Source: CAZZKG01 sp964654825
GTDB taxonomy: Bacteria; Gemmatimonadota; CAZMKB01
Length of the DNA stretch: 64,000 nt
Assembly (NCBI GenBank): GCA_964654825.1
Contig: CAZZKG010000011.1
Location: 13,919-77,918 of the forward strand
Direction of reading: 5' to 3'
Shown: piece after piece, positions 18,964-27,616 of the stretch
How the letters are laid out: every line of letters starts with the position of its first letter
Position numbering within the stretch: position 1 is the stretch's first letter
Notes under the pieces: generated by a model
The model's input: the letters and a program-made list of their open reading frames with translations, nothing else
Databases searched by the model: none
What the model was told of the DNA's origin: nothing
Translations under genes and position numbers: made by a program

Positions 18964-19491
18964 TCACCTCTCTCTTCTCGCGAGTAGCACAGCCCCCACG
19001 AGGGCCATCAGAAGAAGAACGGACACGACCTCGAACGGAAGCAGGTAATCATTCATGATGAGTGTCCCGATACCCCGAGTGCTGGACGGTATTCTGTCGA
19101 ATGCCTTGAAGGCCCACTTCGTCTCTACGGCAACAGTGACGAGCACGACGATCATCAGGACGAGTGCGATAAATGCCGGGAACACCTGTATGGTTTTCAC
19201 CCGGAGTTCGACATCCATAACACGGTGCGTGAGCATGACCCCGAAAATGATGAGAACGAGAATGCCGCCCACGTAAACGAGAATCTGAATAGCGGCAAGG
19301 AAATCCGCACTCAGAAAAATATAGAGTGCCGCCACTCCGAACAGTGTCGCAAGGAGAGAGAAAGCGGCATAGATCACGTTTTTCGTGAACACGACGATAC
19401 CGGCTGACACCAGTGTAACGAGGGCGAAGAAATAGAATATGAGAGTGCTTGTTTCCATCTCGGGTTTGCCCTGCCGGCCCGGGGATATCAT
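18964..19491 (-). CDS. nuoJ: Complex I subunit J
   Basis: About 175 residues with five helices; IQILVYVGGILVLIIFGVML is the conserved third-helix region of NuoJ. The ATG at 19491 overlaps the nuoI stop (ATGA). An internal ATG at 19458 starts closer to the family N terminus. Neither has a strong Shine-Dalgarno, so coupling from nuoI is likely. Confidence 0.92.
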   Translation of the reverse strand: MISPGRQGKPEMETSTLIFYFFALVTLVSAGIVVFTKNVIYAAFSLLATLFGVAALYIFLSADFLAAIQILVYVGGILVLIIFGVMLTHRVMDVELRVKTIQVFPAFIALVLMIVVLVTVAVETKWAFKAFDRIPSSTRGIGTLIMNDYLLPFEVVSVLLLMALVGAVLLARRER

Positions 19492-19997
19492 TCCGGGGTA
19501 GGTTCGGTCTCCTCCTTTACTGCACTTTTCTCGACCGCAAAGTGGTAGACGAGATCTTCTTTGTCATAAACCGAGAACTCGTATTCCGGAATCATCCTCA
19601 AACAGCGGGTCGGGCACTGCTCCGTACAGAAACCACAGAAGCAGCAGAGTGAAAGGTTGATGTCGTACTTTGTCACCCTCAGCTTCCTGGCTTTTTTGCC
19701 GCTCTCCTCGGAAGTGAACACGGGTTCTTCGTCCTTGTCCCTTTTCTCGGTGACGACGCTGATACAGCTCACCGGGCAGACTCTCGCACATGCCTGACAC
19801 CCGATGCAGTCCTCGATGTTGTTGTGGAGCCTGCCTCGGAACCTCTCCGGCATCGTCCATTTTTTATCGGGGTATTGCATAGTTATCGACGGGACGAAGA
19901 TATGTCCGATCGTGACCTTCATGCCCACGATAGCCGTCCAGACAGCGTGCCCTATCTCTCTTAGATACTGCATTACCCCTCTCTTACCCCGTGACAA
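19488..19997 (-). CDS. nuoI: Complex I subunit I (2x[4Fe-4S])
   Basis: 169 residues. Two ferredoxin-type motifs, CIGCQACARVCPVSC and CCFCGFCTEQCP, bind clusters N6a and N6b that carry electrons toward NuoB. The start overlaps the nuoH end by 14 nt and the stop overlaps nuoJ. Because NuoE, F and G are absent, NuoI is the likely entry point for an external donor such as ferredoxin (inference). Confidence 0.96.
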   Translation of the reverse strand: MSRGKRGVMQYLREIGHAVWTAIVGMKVTIGHIFVPSITMQYPDKKWTMPERFRGRLHNNIEDCIGCQACARVCPVSCISVVTEKRDKDEEPVFTSEESGKKARKLRVTKYDINLSLCCFCGFCTEQCPTRCLRMIPEYEFSVYDKEDLVYHFAVEKSAVKEETEPTPE

Positions 19998-21036
19998 AGA
20001 GCACCCAGAGCCCTGTCCCGAAGATCACACCGAACGACAGCGGAAGCAGGACCTTCCATGACACATACATCAGCTGATCGACCCGCAGTCTTGGCAGTGT
20101 CCACCTCAGCCACAGCATGACGAACATGAGGAAAAGAGCCTTCCCCATGAACCACAACAATCCCGGAAGAATGGGATTCGGAAGGATACCGTTCCACCCT
20201 CCAAGAAAGAGGACCGTCGCGATGGTGCACACGATGAACATGTTTGCATATTCGGCCATGAAGAAAAAGGCGAACCTCATGCCGCTGTATTCGGTGTTGT
20301 AACCGGAGACGAGTTCCGATTCAGCCTCGGGAAGATCGAATGGTATCCTGTTTACTTCAGCAAGTCCGGCGATATAATAGAGAAAAAACCCCACGAACAG
20401 AAACGGATTCCTGAAAATGAACCACCTGTGCACTCCGCCCGTCTGAGCTCCGACGATATCCTGCATCGAGAGACTCCCCGTGTAAAGGATCACGGCGAGG
20501 ATGCTGAGGGCGATGGGGACCTCATAACTCACGATTTGCGCCGCCGACCGCATCGCGCCATAAAGAGACCACTTGTTGTTGGAGGCCCAGCCCCCCATGA
20601 TGATACCGACCACGGCTATGGAGGAGATAGAGAGAATGTAGAGAATACCTATGTTCAGGTCACTGACAATGAGCGTTTCGGACCACGGGACTACCACATA
20701 AGAAGCGAAGGAGGCTGAGAAGACGACCAGTGGCGCGATGATGAAGAGCTTTCTGTCCGCCAGGGCCGGGATGATGTCCTCTTTCATGAAGAGCTTGAGG
20801 CCGTCGGCGAGGAACTGCAGGATGCCGTGGGGGCCAACCCTCATAGGGCCGAGTCTGTCCTGCATATGCCCGGCCACCTTTCTCTCGGCGTAGGTTCCGA
20901 GCCCTGAGAAGAGAGTGAGTACAACCAGAAGGATCACCACCGCAGAGATCAGCATAACCAGCAGGTACACCAGATCCACCGGTACGCTCTGCAGGAGGCT
21001 GCTTTCGGCTATGAGACCATCGACGAACTCTTTCAT
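19984..21036 (-). CDS. nuoH: Complex I subunit H
   Basis: 350 residues and eight predicted helices. RLGPMRVGPHGILQFLADGLKL, RIPFDLPEAESELVSGYNTEYSG and the C-terminal RWTLPRLRVDQLM are diagnostic NuoH quinone-chamber segments (each cited here only in part as key stretches). It links the peripheral arm to the pumps. Confidence 0.96.
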   Translation of the reverse strand: MKEFVDGLIAESSLLQSVPVDLVYLLVMLISAVVILLVVLTLFSGLGTYAERKVAGHMQDRLGPMRVGPHGILQFLADGLKLFMKEDIIPALADRKLFIIAPLVVFSASFASYVVVPWSETLIVSDLNIGILYILSISSIAVVGIIMGGWASNNKWSLYGAMRSAAQIVSYEVPIALSILAVILYTGSLSMQDIVGAQTGGVHRWFIFRNPFLFVGFFLYYIAGLAEVNRIPFDLPEAESELVSGYNTEYSGMRFAFFFMAEYANMFIVCTIATVLFLGGWNGILPNPILPGLLWFMGKALFLMFVMLWLRWTLPRLRVDQLMYVSWKVLLPLSFGVIFGTGLWVLFVTG

Positions 21037-21045
21037 CTCGCCTCT

Positions 21046-22185
21046 CTACCTGTCTATTTCTCCGAGGACGATATCGAGACTCCCGAGGATCGCGACAAGA
21101 TCGGCGATCATCCATCCAGCGGAGATCTCGTTCAGGGCGCTGATGGCCGTGTAACACGGAGATCTGACCTTGAGCCGGTATGGTTTTGGGGTCCCGTCCG
21201 ATACGACGTAGAAACCGAGGTCTCCCCTCGGATTCTCGACCCTGAAATACACGTCCCCCTTGGGAGGTTTGATCGTTTTCGGGATTGCCGATCGGACATC
21301 CCCCTCCTCGGGGAGCCGGTCGAGTGCCTGCTCGACTATCCGGGCGCTTTCTTCCATCTCCCGAACCCTCACCCAGTAACGGTCCCAGCAGTCGCCTACG
21401 GTGCCCATTTCTCCTCTGCCGACCGGTATCTCGAAGTCGAACCTGTTGTAGCCCGAGTAGGGCTCGTTTTTCCTGATATCCCACGGAACACCCGACCCGC
21501 GGAGATTGGGCCCTGTCACTCCGTAACTGACGGCCACCTCCGGAGTAATGACACCTACGTTGGCGGCTCTTTCGATAAATATCTTCTGATAGGTGAAAAG
21601 ATCGTTGTACTCATTTATCTTGGGCCGGAAGTAGGTGATGAAATCCTTCGCTTTCTCGATCCAGCCGGGCGTGAGGTCGGCGGCAAGGCCTCCCACCCTG
21701 ATGTAGTTGTAAAGGAGTCTCACCCCCGCCACCTCTTCGAACAGGTCCATGATCCGCTCCCTCTCTCTCAGCGTGTAGAGAAAAAGAGTCACGGCGCCAA
21801 GGTCGAGCCCGTAAGCACCGACGGCGATGAGGTGGCTGGCGATCCTGTTGAGTTCGGCCATGATAACCCTGATGTATTCGACTCTCTCGGGTACCTCGAT
21901 CCCGGCCAGCTTTTCGACTGTGAGAGCGTACCCGAGTTCGTTGTTCATGGCTGCAATGTAATCTAGCCGGTCGACGTAAGGGACCACCGTGGCGTAAGTG
22001 ACATTTTCACTATGCTTCTCCATGCACCGGTGGAGATACCCGATAACGGGTTTCACTTCGTTGACGACCTCGCCGTCGGTCCGAAGAACCAGTCTCAGCA
22101 CACCGTGAGTGCTGGGGTGCTGCGGCCCCATGTTGAGGATCATCTCGTCGCTTTTGAGATCTATCGTGTCCTCTATCGACTTCAT
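21046..22185 (-). CDS. nuoD: Complex I subunit D (49 kDa homologue)
   Basis: 379 residues. The N-terminal MGPQHPSTHGVLR holds the quinone-binding histidines and DFRGSGVPWD-like LRGSGVPWDIR is conserved further on. Separate from nuoC, not fused. It forms the quinone site with NuoB. Its start overlaps the nuoC stop by 4 nt (22182-22185). Confidence 0.96.
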   Translation of the reverse strand: MKSIEDTIDLKSDEMILNMGPQHPSTHGVLRLVLRTDGEVVNEVKPVIGYLHRCMEKHSENVTYATVVPYVDRLDYIAAMNNELGYALTVEKLAGIEVPERVEYIRVIMAELNRIASHLIAVGAYGLDLGAVTLFLYTLRERERIMDLFEEVAGVRLLYNYIRVGGLAADLTPGWIEKAKDFITYFRPKINEYNDLFTYQKIFIERAANVGVITPEVAVSYGVTGPNLRGSGVPWDIRKNEPYSGYNRFDFEIPVGRGEMGTVGDCWDRYWVRVREMEESARIVEQALDRLPEEGDVRSAIPKTIKPPKGDVYFRVENPRGDLGFYVVSDGTPKPYRLKVRSPCYTAISALNEISAGWMIADLVAILGSLDIVLGEIDR

Positions 22186-22649
22186 ACTTCCATCCCCCTG
22201 TATTCATCGGGGGCTTTGTAGTCTTTCCTAAGGGGATGACCTTCCCAATCATCCGGCAGCAGAATCCTGGTGAGATCAGGGTGCCCTTCAAACACCACAC
22301 CGAGCAGGTCATATGCTTCACGTTCGTGCCAGTTGGCCGTTTTCCAGATACTCTCCACCGACGGGACTTTCGGGTCCTCTTTAGAAACTTCGACCTTCAC
22401 GGTGAACCTGTGAAACTTCTTCATTGAGTGGAGACTGTAGGTGAGAACTACCGTCTCCGCATAGTCGGTTGCGGAGAGGCACATGAGTGAGTCGAACACA
22501 AGCTCCTGATCAGTTGCCAGAAAACCAGCCAGGTCCGGGAGAAGTTGTGGTTTTATCGTGAGAGAGGGGTCGATCGCTTCCGCGGTAAACTCACCGACTT
22601 CCTCACCGAAGCGCCCCTTCACACGACTGTAGATATCTGAGGGTTCCAT
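22182..22649 (-). CDS. nuoC: Complex I subunit C (30 kDa homologue)
   Basis: 155 residues. The conserved C-terminal block WHEREAYDLLGVVFEGHPD followed by RILLPDDWEGHPLRKDY identifies the 30-kDa subunit. It begins immediately after nuoB with no gap and overlaps nuoD, so translation is coupled. Confidence 0.96.
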   Translation of the reverse strand: MEPSDIYSRVKGRFGEEVGEFTAEAIDPSLTIKPQLLPDLAGFLATDQELVFDSLMCLSATDYAETVVLTYSLHSMKKFHRFTVKVEVSKEDPKVPSVESIWKTANWHEREAYDLLGVVFEGHPDLTRILLPDDWEGHPLRKDYKAPDEYRGMEV

Positions 22650-23135
22650 CTATTCTTTAACCAGTACTTTTTGGTTTTTTATCTTTTCCTGCAGCTTCAT
22701 TAGCCCTTCCATGAAAGCCTCGGGCCTCGGTGGACACCCCGGTACGTATACATCCACCGGGATAACCAGGTCGACGCCCTTCAGCACGTGATAACCGTGC
22801 TTCCAGTACGGTCCGCCGTTGGTCGCACAGCTGCCGATTGCGATTACGTACTTGGGCTCGGGCATCTGCTCATACAGCCGCTTGATCCGCGTCGCCATCT
22901 TGAGGGAGACGGTACCGGCGATGAACATGAGGTCAGACTGGCGGGGTGTGGCCCTGAACATAGACCCGAAGCGGTCCAGATCATACCTCGATGCGCCCAC
23001 ACACATCATCTCGATTGCGCAGCAAGCCAGGCCGAAGAGCATGTACCAGACCGAGCTCCGTCTCGCCCAGTTCAGCACCCAATCGGCCTTGGTGAAGAAT
23101 ACATTGTCAGGTAGCTTGTTTTCAAGAAGGCCCAC
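22650..23135 (-). CDS. nuoB: Complex I subunit B (N2 cluster)
   Basis: 161 residues. The adjacent CC pair in GLACCAIEMM, GSCATNGG and VPGCPPRPEA supply the four ligands of cluster N2, the last Fe-S centre before quinone. Length and motifs are normal. Confidence 0.97.
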   Translation of the reverse strand: MGLLENKLPDNVFFTKADWVLNWARRSSVWYMLFGLACCAIEMMCVGASRYDLDRFGSMFRATPRQSDLMFIAGTVSLKMATRIKRLYEQMPEPKYVIAIGSCATNGGPYWKHGYHVLKGVDLVIPVDVYVPGCPPRPEAFMEGLMKLQEKIKNQKVLVKE

Positions 23136-23166
23136 GACACGATCCCCCTCGTCTCCGTTTTCCTGT

Positions 23167-23538
23167 TCAACTTTTCCTGGGTTTGATCCAGTCGAGGTCG
23201 CCGTTCTCCCAGACGTAGGCGAGTCCCACGAAGAGGATGGAGACGAATATCAGCATCTCCACGAAACCGAGCACACCGATGTCCTTGAAGATGACCGCCC
23301 AGGGGAAGAGGAAGACGACTTCGACGTCGAAGATTACGAATATGAGCGCAATGATGTAGAACCTGACGTTGAACTGCACCCATGAGGATCCGACCGGGTC
23401 CTCACCGCACTCGTAGGTGGTATATTTCTCGGGGCTGGGCTTCTTCGGCCGAATCATCCGTCCCATGAGAATAGTGACAACGAGGAATACCACCCCCAAC
23501 GAAAGAAAGACGAGTACGTTTGCATACTGGAACAGCAC
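23167..23538 (-). CDS. nuoA: Complex I subunit A
   Basis: About 123 residues, three helices. YECGEDPVGSSWVQFNVRFY and FVIFDVEVVFLFPWA are the NuoA hallmarks (shown as separate conserved blocks). The longest ORF begins at 23592, but that codon lies in the -35 box at 23587-23592. The GTG at 23538 has AGAGGAGG about 8 nt upstream and gives a normal N terminus (VLFQYANVLVFL), so it is preferred. First gene of the 11-gene operon; nuoE, nuoF and nuoG are missing. Confidence 0.94.
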   Translation of the reverse strand: MLFQYANVLVFLSLGVVFLVVTILMGRMIRPKKPSPEKYTTYECGEDPVGSSWVQFNVRFYIIALIFVIFDVEVVFLFPWAVIFKDIGVLGFVEMLIFVSILFVGLAYVWENGDLDWIKPRKS

Positions 23539-23563
23539 AGGACATCCTCCTCTTTGATGAGGC

Positions 23564-23592
23564 AAGTTAACGGGTGCCTTGATGTTTGTCAA
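23564..23592 (-). promoter_or_regulatory. Promoter of the nuo operon
   Basis: On the minus strand TTGACA (23587-23592), 17-nt spacer, TAACTT (23564-23569). It lies about 25 nt before the GTG start of nuoA. The hexamers and spacing are nearly the same as before nrnA. Confidence 0.65.
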
Positions 23593-23649
23593 GAACTTTT
23601 TTTCACAAACTCCCTCTCAGTTCTCCTGTACTCCTGTCACGGCTCACGG

Positions 23650-23679
23650 TTGACATCACGCCCGGGAACCCTTTATCTT
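23650..23679 (+). promoter_or_regulatory. Promoter for the kinase-dCMP deaminase genes
   Basis: TTGACA (23650-23655), 18-nt spacer, TATCTT (23674-23679), with AAGGGGGA before the ATG at 23705. It is divergent from the nuo promoter. Confidence 0.55.
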
Positions 23680-23704
23680 ATCATCAATCGCAAGGGGGAC
23701 GAGC

Positions 23705-24271
23705 ATGCTCATCGGACTCACCGGGCCGAACGCGGCAGGGAAAGGTGCTGTAGCAAAGTATCTCACGAAGCAGGGATTCACCTGTCTTTCGCTATCCGAC
23801 GTCCTGCGTGAAGAACTCAGCGGGAGAGGTCAGCAGATCGAACGTGAGGCTCTCGTGGCACTCGGAAATGAGTTCCGGGAGAGGAGCGGACCGGGTGTCT
23901 TGGCCGAGAAGATCCTCGAGCGTATCATCGCCGGGAGGTCCTACGTCATTGATTCGATTCGTCACCCTGCCGAGGTGGAGGTTTTAAAAAGAAGAACTGA
24001 TTTTCACCTCGTACGCGTGAACGCACCTGTCCGGGTGCGGTTCGAACGGACGAGGAGACGGGGAAGAGAAAATGATCCCACCGATCTCGAGGCCTTCCTC
24101 GAGCTGGAGAGACGCGAGCTCGAGGGACAGGGAGATGATCACCAGCAACTCGGCCTTACCATGACGCTCGCCGATTACACGATAGAAAACGACGGAAGTG
24201 TACAGGAACTCGAGATGAAAGTCGATCTGATGATGAGCGATTTTGAGAACAGGAACAGAGGTGATGGATAA
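23705..24271 (+). CDS. P-loop kinase, dephospho-CoA kinase/AAA_18-like
   Basis: 188 residues. MLIGLTGPNAAGKGAVAK is a Walker A loop (GPNAAGKG) at the extreme N terminus. LSLSDVLREE, DSIRHPAEV and RFERTRRRGRENDP resemble nucleotide or dephospho-CoA kinases (lid arginines). It ends 2 nt before a dCMP deaminase gene. In yeast Dcd1, as I recall, a similar P-loop domain precedes the deaminase in one polypeptide, starting MLIGVSG, so the two may act together. The substrate is unknown; a deoxynucleotide kinase role is inference. Confidence 0.8.
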   Translation: MLIGLTGPNAAGKGAVAKYLTKQGFTCLSLSDVLREELSGRGQQIEREALVALGNEFRERSGPGVLAEKILERIIAGRSYVIDSIRHPAEVEVLKRRTDFHLVRVNAPVRVRFERTRRRGRENDPTDLEAFLELERRELEGQGDDHQQLGLTMTLADYTIENDGSVQELEMKVDLMMSDFENRNRGDG

Positions 24272-24273
24272 CA

Positions 24274-24744
24274 ATGAATGAAACCGAACACACGAACAAC
24301 CGTCCACCGTGGGATGAATATTTCCTGGACATCGCGAAAGTGGTAGCGGCGAGATCCAACTGCATCAGGAGAAAAGTCGCTGCGATTATCGTTCTGGACA
24401 AGAGGATCATTTCCACCGGCTACAACGGTACACCGAGAGGTACGAAAAACTGCAGCGAAGGCGGTTGTCCACGATGCCAGGAATCACCCGAGAGCGGGAA
24501 ACGGCTCGATGAGTGCTTCTGCAGTCACGGAGAAGAGAATTCCATCGTCCAGGCGGCTTACCACGGCATCAGTGTAAAGGGCGGTGTCCTCTATTCCACC
24601 TGTTCGCCGTGCCTCATCTGTACCAAAATGATCATCAACGCCGGTATCTCTGAGGTGGTTTACAACGAGGTGTATCCGCTGGCTGAAACATCACTGACGC
24701 TGCTAGAGGAGGCTGGAGTGAAGGTCAGGAATCTCAGGATATAG
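24274..24744 (+). CDS. Deoxycytidylate (dCMP) deaminase
   Basis: 156 residues. WDEYFLDIAKVVAARSNC, GYNGTPRG, GGCPRC, the catalytic HGEEN (usually HAEEN) and CSPCLIC zinc cysteines follow dCMP deaminases such as ComEB. The enzyme converts dCMP to dUMP, which ThyX in this window could use. An additional cysteine set (NCSEGGCPRC and FC) is typical of the branch with a second zinc. The alanine-to-glycine change in HxEE is minor. Near-overlap with the upstream kinase suggests coupling. Confidence 0.9.
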   Translation: MNETEHTNNRPPWDEYFLDIAKVVAARSNCIRRKVAAIIVLDKRIISTGYNGTPRGTKNCSEGGCPRCQESPESGKRLDECFCSHGEENSIVQAAYHGISVKGGVLYSTCSPCLICTKMIINAGISEVVYNEVYPLAETSLTLLEEAGVKVRNLRI

Positions 24745-24829
24745 ATACCCGGTTGAGGCCGCTTCGAGAAACTGTTTTTCTAAACCGTTACCTCCATTCA
24801 CTCGACCTCGGGGCTGAAGAACCGGAGGG

Positions 24830-25948
24830 ATGATGTACAGCGCCGTATTCTCGGAAATAACGCTCAAGGGGAAAAACCGGAAGGACTTCGAGAGAGCCCT
24901 CATCAGGAACGTCCGCTCGATGCTGGGATGCGAGGTAACGATGCATGGCGGGAGACTCCTCATCCACACCGACGATCCGGGAGCTTCCGCCCAACTTTCG
25001 AAGGTGTTCGGGATAGACCACTTCTCGCGGTGCATACCGGTGAAACCGGAGATAGACGAAATAAGGAAAGCGGTTAGTACCCGGTCATACGCGGGGAAAT
25101 CGATCCGGGTCACTACAAGGCGCGCCGACAAGAGCTTTCCGCTCACATCGCAGCGGGTAAACGAGATCGTGGGGGCCGATCTCGTCGAGCGGAGAGCATC
25201 CGTCGACCTCACTAACCCTGATCAGACGATCTTCATCGACATTCTTGAAGACCGGGCACTCATCGCGTACGAGCGGGTCAGGTGTCATGGTGGTCTACCG
25301 GTCGGCACGGCCGGCAATGTGCTCACTCTTCTCTCGGGGGGAATCGACTCACCGGTTGCCGCGTGGATGATGATGAAGCGCGGTTCAAAGATCGACTTTT
25401 TCCACATGCATAACCTTCCGGGCAACAAAGACGTTCTCGAATCGAAGATTATGCGGATACTCGCGGCCCTGAAGGAGTACCATCCCCCGAAGATGAGGCT
25501 TCTCCTCGCCCCGTACGTCGAATTCTTCGATTCCTTCCTCTCGATGGAGACACGCAGCGAACTGGTTCTGTTTCGGAGATTTCTGCTGAAACTCGCCGGC
25601 AGGCTTGCGGAAACTCATCACATGAGAGCTCTCGTGACCGGTGACAGTCTGGCGCAGGTAGCATCACAGACCCTCGAGAACCTCTACGCCACCGACGAAG
25701 CTTCCCGGATGCCGGTCTTCCGGCCGCTCATCGGGTTCAACAAGCAGGAGATCATCGATCTGTCGAAAGCGATCGGTCTCTTCGACATTTCGATCGAGCC
25801 CTACCAGGACTGCTGTTCACTCGTTGCGCAGACACACCCGAAGACGAAGGTGAAGCTGCATGAGGCGAAGCGGATCGAGGAAGAGATGAAGATCGAAGAA
25901 GTGATCGAGAAGACGTTCGATCAAGTAGAAGTGATTGAAATCGATTAA
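24830..25948 (+). CDS. thiI: tRNA 4-thiouridine synthetase ThiI (no rhodanese domain)
   Basis: 372 residues. The N-terminal ferredoxin-like/THUMP region (SEITLKGKNRKDFE; TTRRADKSFP) precedes the PP-loop SGGIDSPVA (~residue 170) and the TGDSLAQVASQTLENL block. The C-terminal rhodanese domain of E. coli ThiI is absent, as in many anaerobes. DCCSLVAQTHPKT near residue 325 offers a cysteine pair. It adenylates U8 of tRNA for thiolation and may also serve thiamin synthesis. ATGs at 24830 and 24833 are both close to GGAGGG. Confidence 0.93.
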   Translation: MMYSAVFSEITLKGKNRKDFERALIRNVRSMLGCEVTMHGGRLLIHTDDPGASAQLSKVFGIDHFSRCIPVKPEIDEIRKAVSTRSYAGKSIRVTTRRADKSFPLTSQRVNEIVGADLVERRASVDLTNPDQTIFIDILEDRALIAYERVRCHGGLPVGTAGNVLTLLSGGIDSPVAAWMMMKRGSKIDFFHMHNLPGNKDVLESKIMRILAALKEYHPPKMRLLLAPYVEFFDSFLSMETRSELVLFRRFLLKLAGRLAETHHMRALVTGDSLAQVASQTLENLYATDEASRMPVFRPLIGFNKQEIIDLSKAIGLFDISIEPYQDCCSLVAQTHPKTKVKLHEAKRIEEEMKIEEVIEKTFDQVEVIEID

Positions 25949-25992
25949 AAAAGAACCGGCTCCTCGGTCAAAAAAGACGAAAGAGCCGGTCT
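25945..25992 (-). terminator. Rho-independent terminator
   Basis: An 8-bp perfect stem ACCGGCTC (25955-25962) / GAGCCGGT (25983-25990). Read on the minus strand it is followed by TTCTTTTTT, so it ends the transcript of the secreted hypothetical gene at 26038-26646. Convergent with thiI, which stops at 25948. Confidence 0.75.
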
Positions 25993-26037
25993 ATCGGTGC
26001 CCTCACCTACATAACCCTAGTGTTCCGTCCCGGGATA

Positions 26038-26646
26038 CTAAGGACAGTGTAACAAAAACGGGGGCGGCGGCTCGCTGAGCGGCCAGCCGCAGAATCCCTG
26101 TATCGGAGGCACGCTCAAACCGTGATTGTATGCGCTGGCCCGGTCGAGCCAGTGACTGCCCGGCATATACGGGATGTTGTCTCCCCAGGACCAGTCGACC
26201 ATGAGTATCCAGCACCACCCGGTGGGAAGCCCCGGGAGATATCCCCAGTACACACTCCCCATTACCAAGTAATCCTGGACCTTTGTCGCATTTGCCTTAT
26301 AGACGGCGGTTCCCGTGTTGAGAATTCCCGGAACGGGGTTACACAACTTATCGATCGTCTGGAGGGTGACTTCACAGGTCTCATTCTGAGGATCCGGGAC
26401 GATCTGGAGCGACGACCAGAGGCAGAAATATTCCTCCTCGCGATTACCGGTCCGGAGTTCACTCCCTTTCGCCGGATACAGGTCCATACTCTCGACGACG
26501 AGTTGCCCCCGGCTCTCATCCGGCTTAAACATCCCGGCAATCACGCCGGTGTCGAGCGCTTTCACCTTCTCTGCCACGGTCCCCGACCAGAGCGTCATCA
26601 GCAGTATGGGGACACAGAGAAAAATGACGATCAGCCACTTCTTCAT
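26038..26646 (-). CDS. Secreted hypothetical protein
   Basis: 202 residues; not recognised. The N terminus MKKWLIVIFLCVPILLMTLW is a signal peptide or membrane anchor. The body is rich in Trp, Tyr and Pro (WCWILMVDWSWGDNIPYMPG), has six cysteines after the anchor region, and ends with a proline run, SEPPPPFLLHCP. GAGGAGGGAATC precedes the ATG. It follows the TrmB-type regulator gene by 50 nt on the same strand and has its own terminator, so the two may form a short operon. Confidence 0.65.
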   Translation of the reverse strand: MKKWLIVIFLCVPILLMTLWSGTVAEKVKALDTGVIAGMFKPDESRGQLVVESMDLYPAKGSELRTGNREEEYFCLWSSLQIVPDPQNETCEVTLQTIDKLCNPVPGILNTGTAVYKANATKVQDYLVMGSVYWGYLPGLPTGWCWILMVDWSWGDNIPYMPGSHWLDRASAYNHGLSVPPIQGFCGWPLSEPPPPFLLHCP

Positions 26647-26696
26647 GATTCCCTCCTCGTTTCAGGATGATACATTTTTCGAATCGATGGAACTTG

Positions 26697-27560
26697 TTAC
26701 TCATTATGTGGGTGAGCCTGCTCCCACAGCGTGTTGAACAGGATTTTCAAACCTTTGGCAAGAGCGGAGTGTTCGATGATCTGTGTGGTTAAGGCAGGCT
26801 GTCTCGAAACGGGGTCTTCGAGCGCCAGGATAACAGTTTTCTCGTCGAAGATGCCCATCTTGAGCGGTAACTCGTCGATGATCCGTACCTCCTCTCCCCT
26901 TCCGGTGGCATTGTTCAAAACCTGCTGCCACCACTCGAGGTCAGTCTTTTCCGTGGGTGTCTCATAGATACCCCTGATTAATATCCCCTGTTTGAGCGAC
27001 TCCACCTGAGGTCCGGCCTGCTCCCTCAGCTTCTCCCTCGGTACCGAGTAAGGAGGTTTGGTGAACACGAGGATCTCCCTCCTAGCCTCGCGTACCAGTT
27101 GCATGAAGCGGGTGTGAATCTGATGCGGATCTTTGATAACCTCGATGTAGTTGAGAGGATTGTTATTCGAACGGCTCTTCTCATACTGCGGTTTCAGCTT
27201 ATTCACGATGGAACCGATCCGCTTCCGCTGTGCTTCTATCCGCTCGATCACCTGCTGTTCCTGCAGGTGTATTTTTTTCAATTCCGATTCCTTTTCGAAA
27301 TCGATCGACAGGATGAATTTCTCCTCGAGTATCGACGGGTCGGTGGCGCTGTATCTCCTGGTACTGCCGGGTAACTCGACACACATCCCCTTGGCCATCA
27401 GTTTTTCGAGTGCTTCATAGGCACTCGCTCGGGGTATCCCGCCCAGGTGAGAAATTTCTGACACGGTGAGAGCGTTCCGCTCCAGGAGAGAGAGGTAACA
27501 TTTGACTTCGTAGGCGCTGAGGACCTTCTTCAGACCTTCGAGGAGATCGCTGGTGTTCAT
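26697..27560 (-). CDS. TrmB-family transcriptional regulator
   Basis: 287-289 residues. A winged helix (~10-75; GLKKVLSAYEVKCYLSLL, IPRASAYEALEKL) is followed by a coiled-coil linker (~85-120) and a TrmB-type/PLD-like effector domain. The family senses sugars or other small molecules in archaea and some bacteria. A GTG at 27566 is in frame, but ATG 27560 has better spacing to AGGA. A strong promoter and a near-palindromic TTGTTGTT/AACAACAA site lie directly upstream, suggesting autoregulation. Effector unknown. Confidence 0.87.
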   Translation of the reverse strand: MNTSDLLEGLKKVLSAYEVKCYLSLLERNALTVSEISHLGGIPRASAYEALEKLMAKGMCVELPGSTRRYSATDPSILEEKFILSIDFEKESELKKIHLQEQQVIERIEAQRKRIGSIVNKLKPQYEKSRSNNNPLNYIEVIKDPHQIHTRFMQLVREARREILVFTKPPYSVPREKLREQAGPQVESLKQGILIRGIYETPTEKTDLEWWQQVLNNATGRGEEVRIIDELPLKMGIFDEKTVILALEDPVSRQPALTTQIIEHSALAKGLKILFNTLWEQAHPHNE

Positions 27561-27580
27561 CGGCACGATCCTGAATTAAT

Positions 27581-27614
27581 TGTTGTTGTTTGCATTAGTA
27601 TGGCAACAACAACA
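27581..27614 (-). promoter_or_regulatory. Candidate TrmB operator
   Basis: Arms TGTTGTTGTTTGC (27581-27593) and GCAACAACAACA (27603-27614) are near inverted copies around a 9-nt centre. The repeat begins at about the predicted transcript start, an ideal place for autorepression. Confidence 0.5.
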
Positions 27615-27616
27615 TA

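Noticed and set aside
20660..21484. 274-codon minus-strand frame across nuoH/nuoD
   Set aside because: Arg/Gly-rich shadow; nuoH and nuoD explain the DNA fully.
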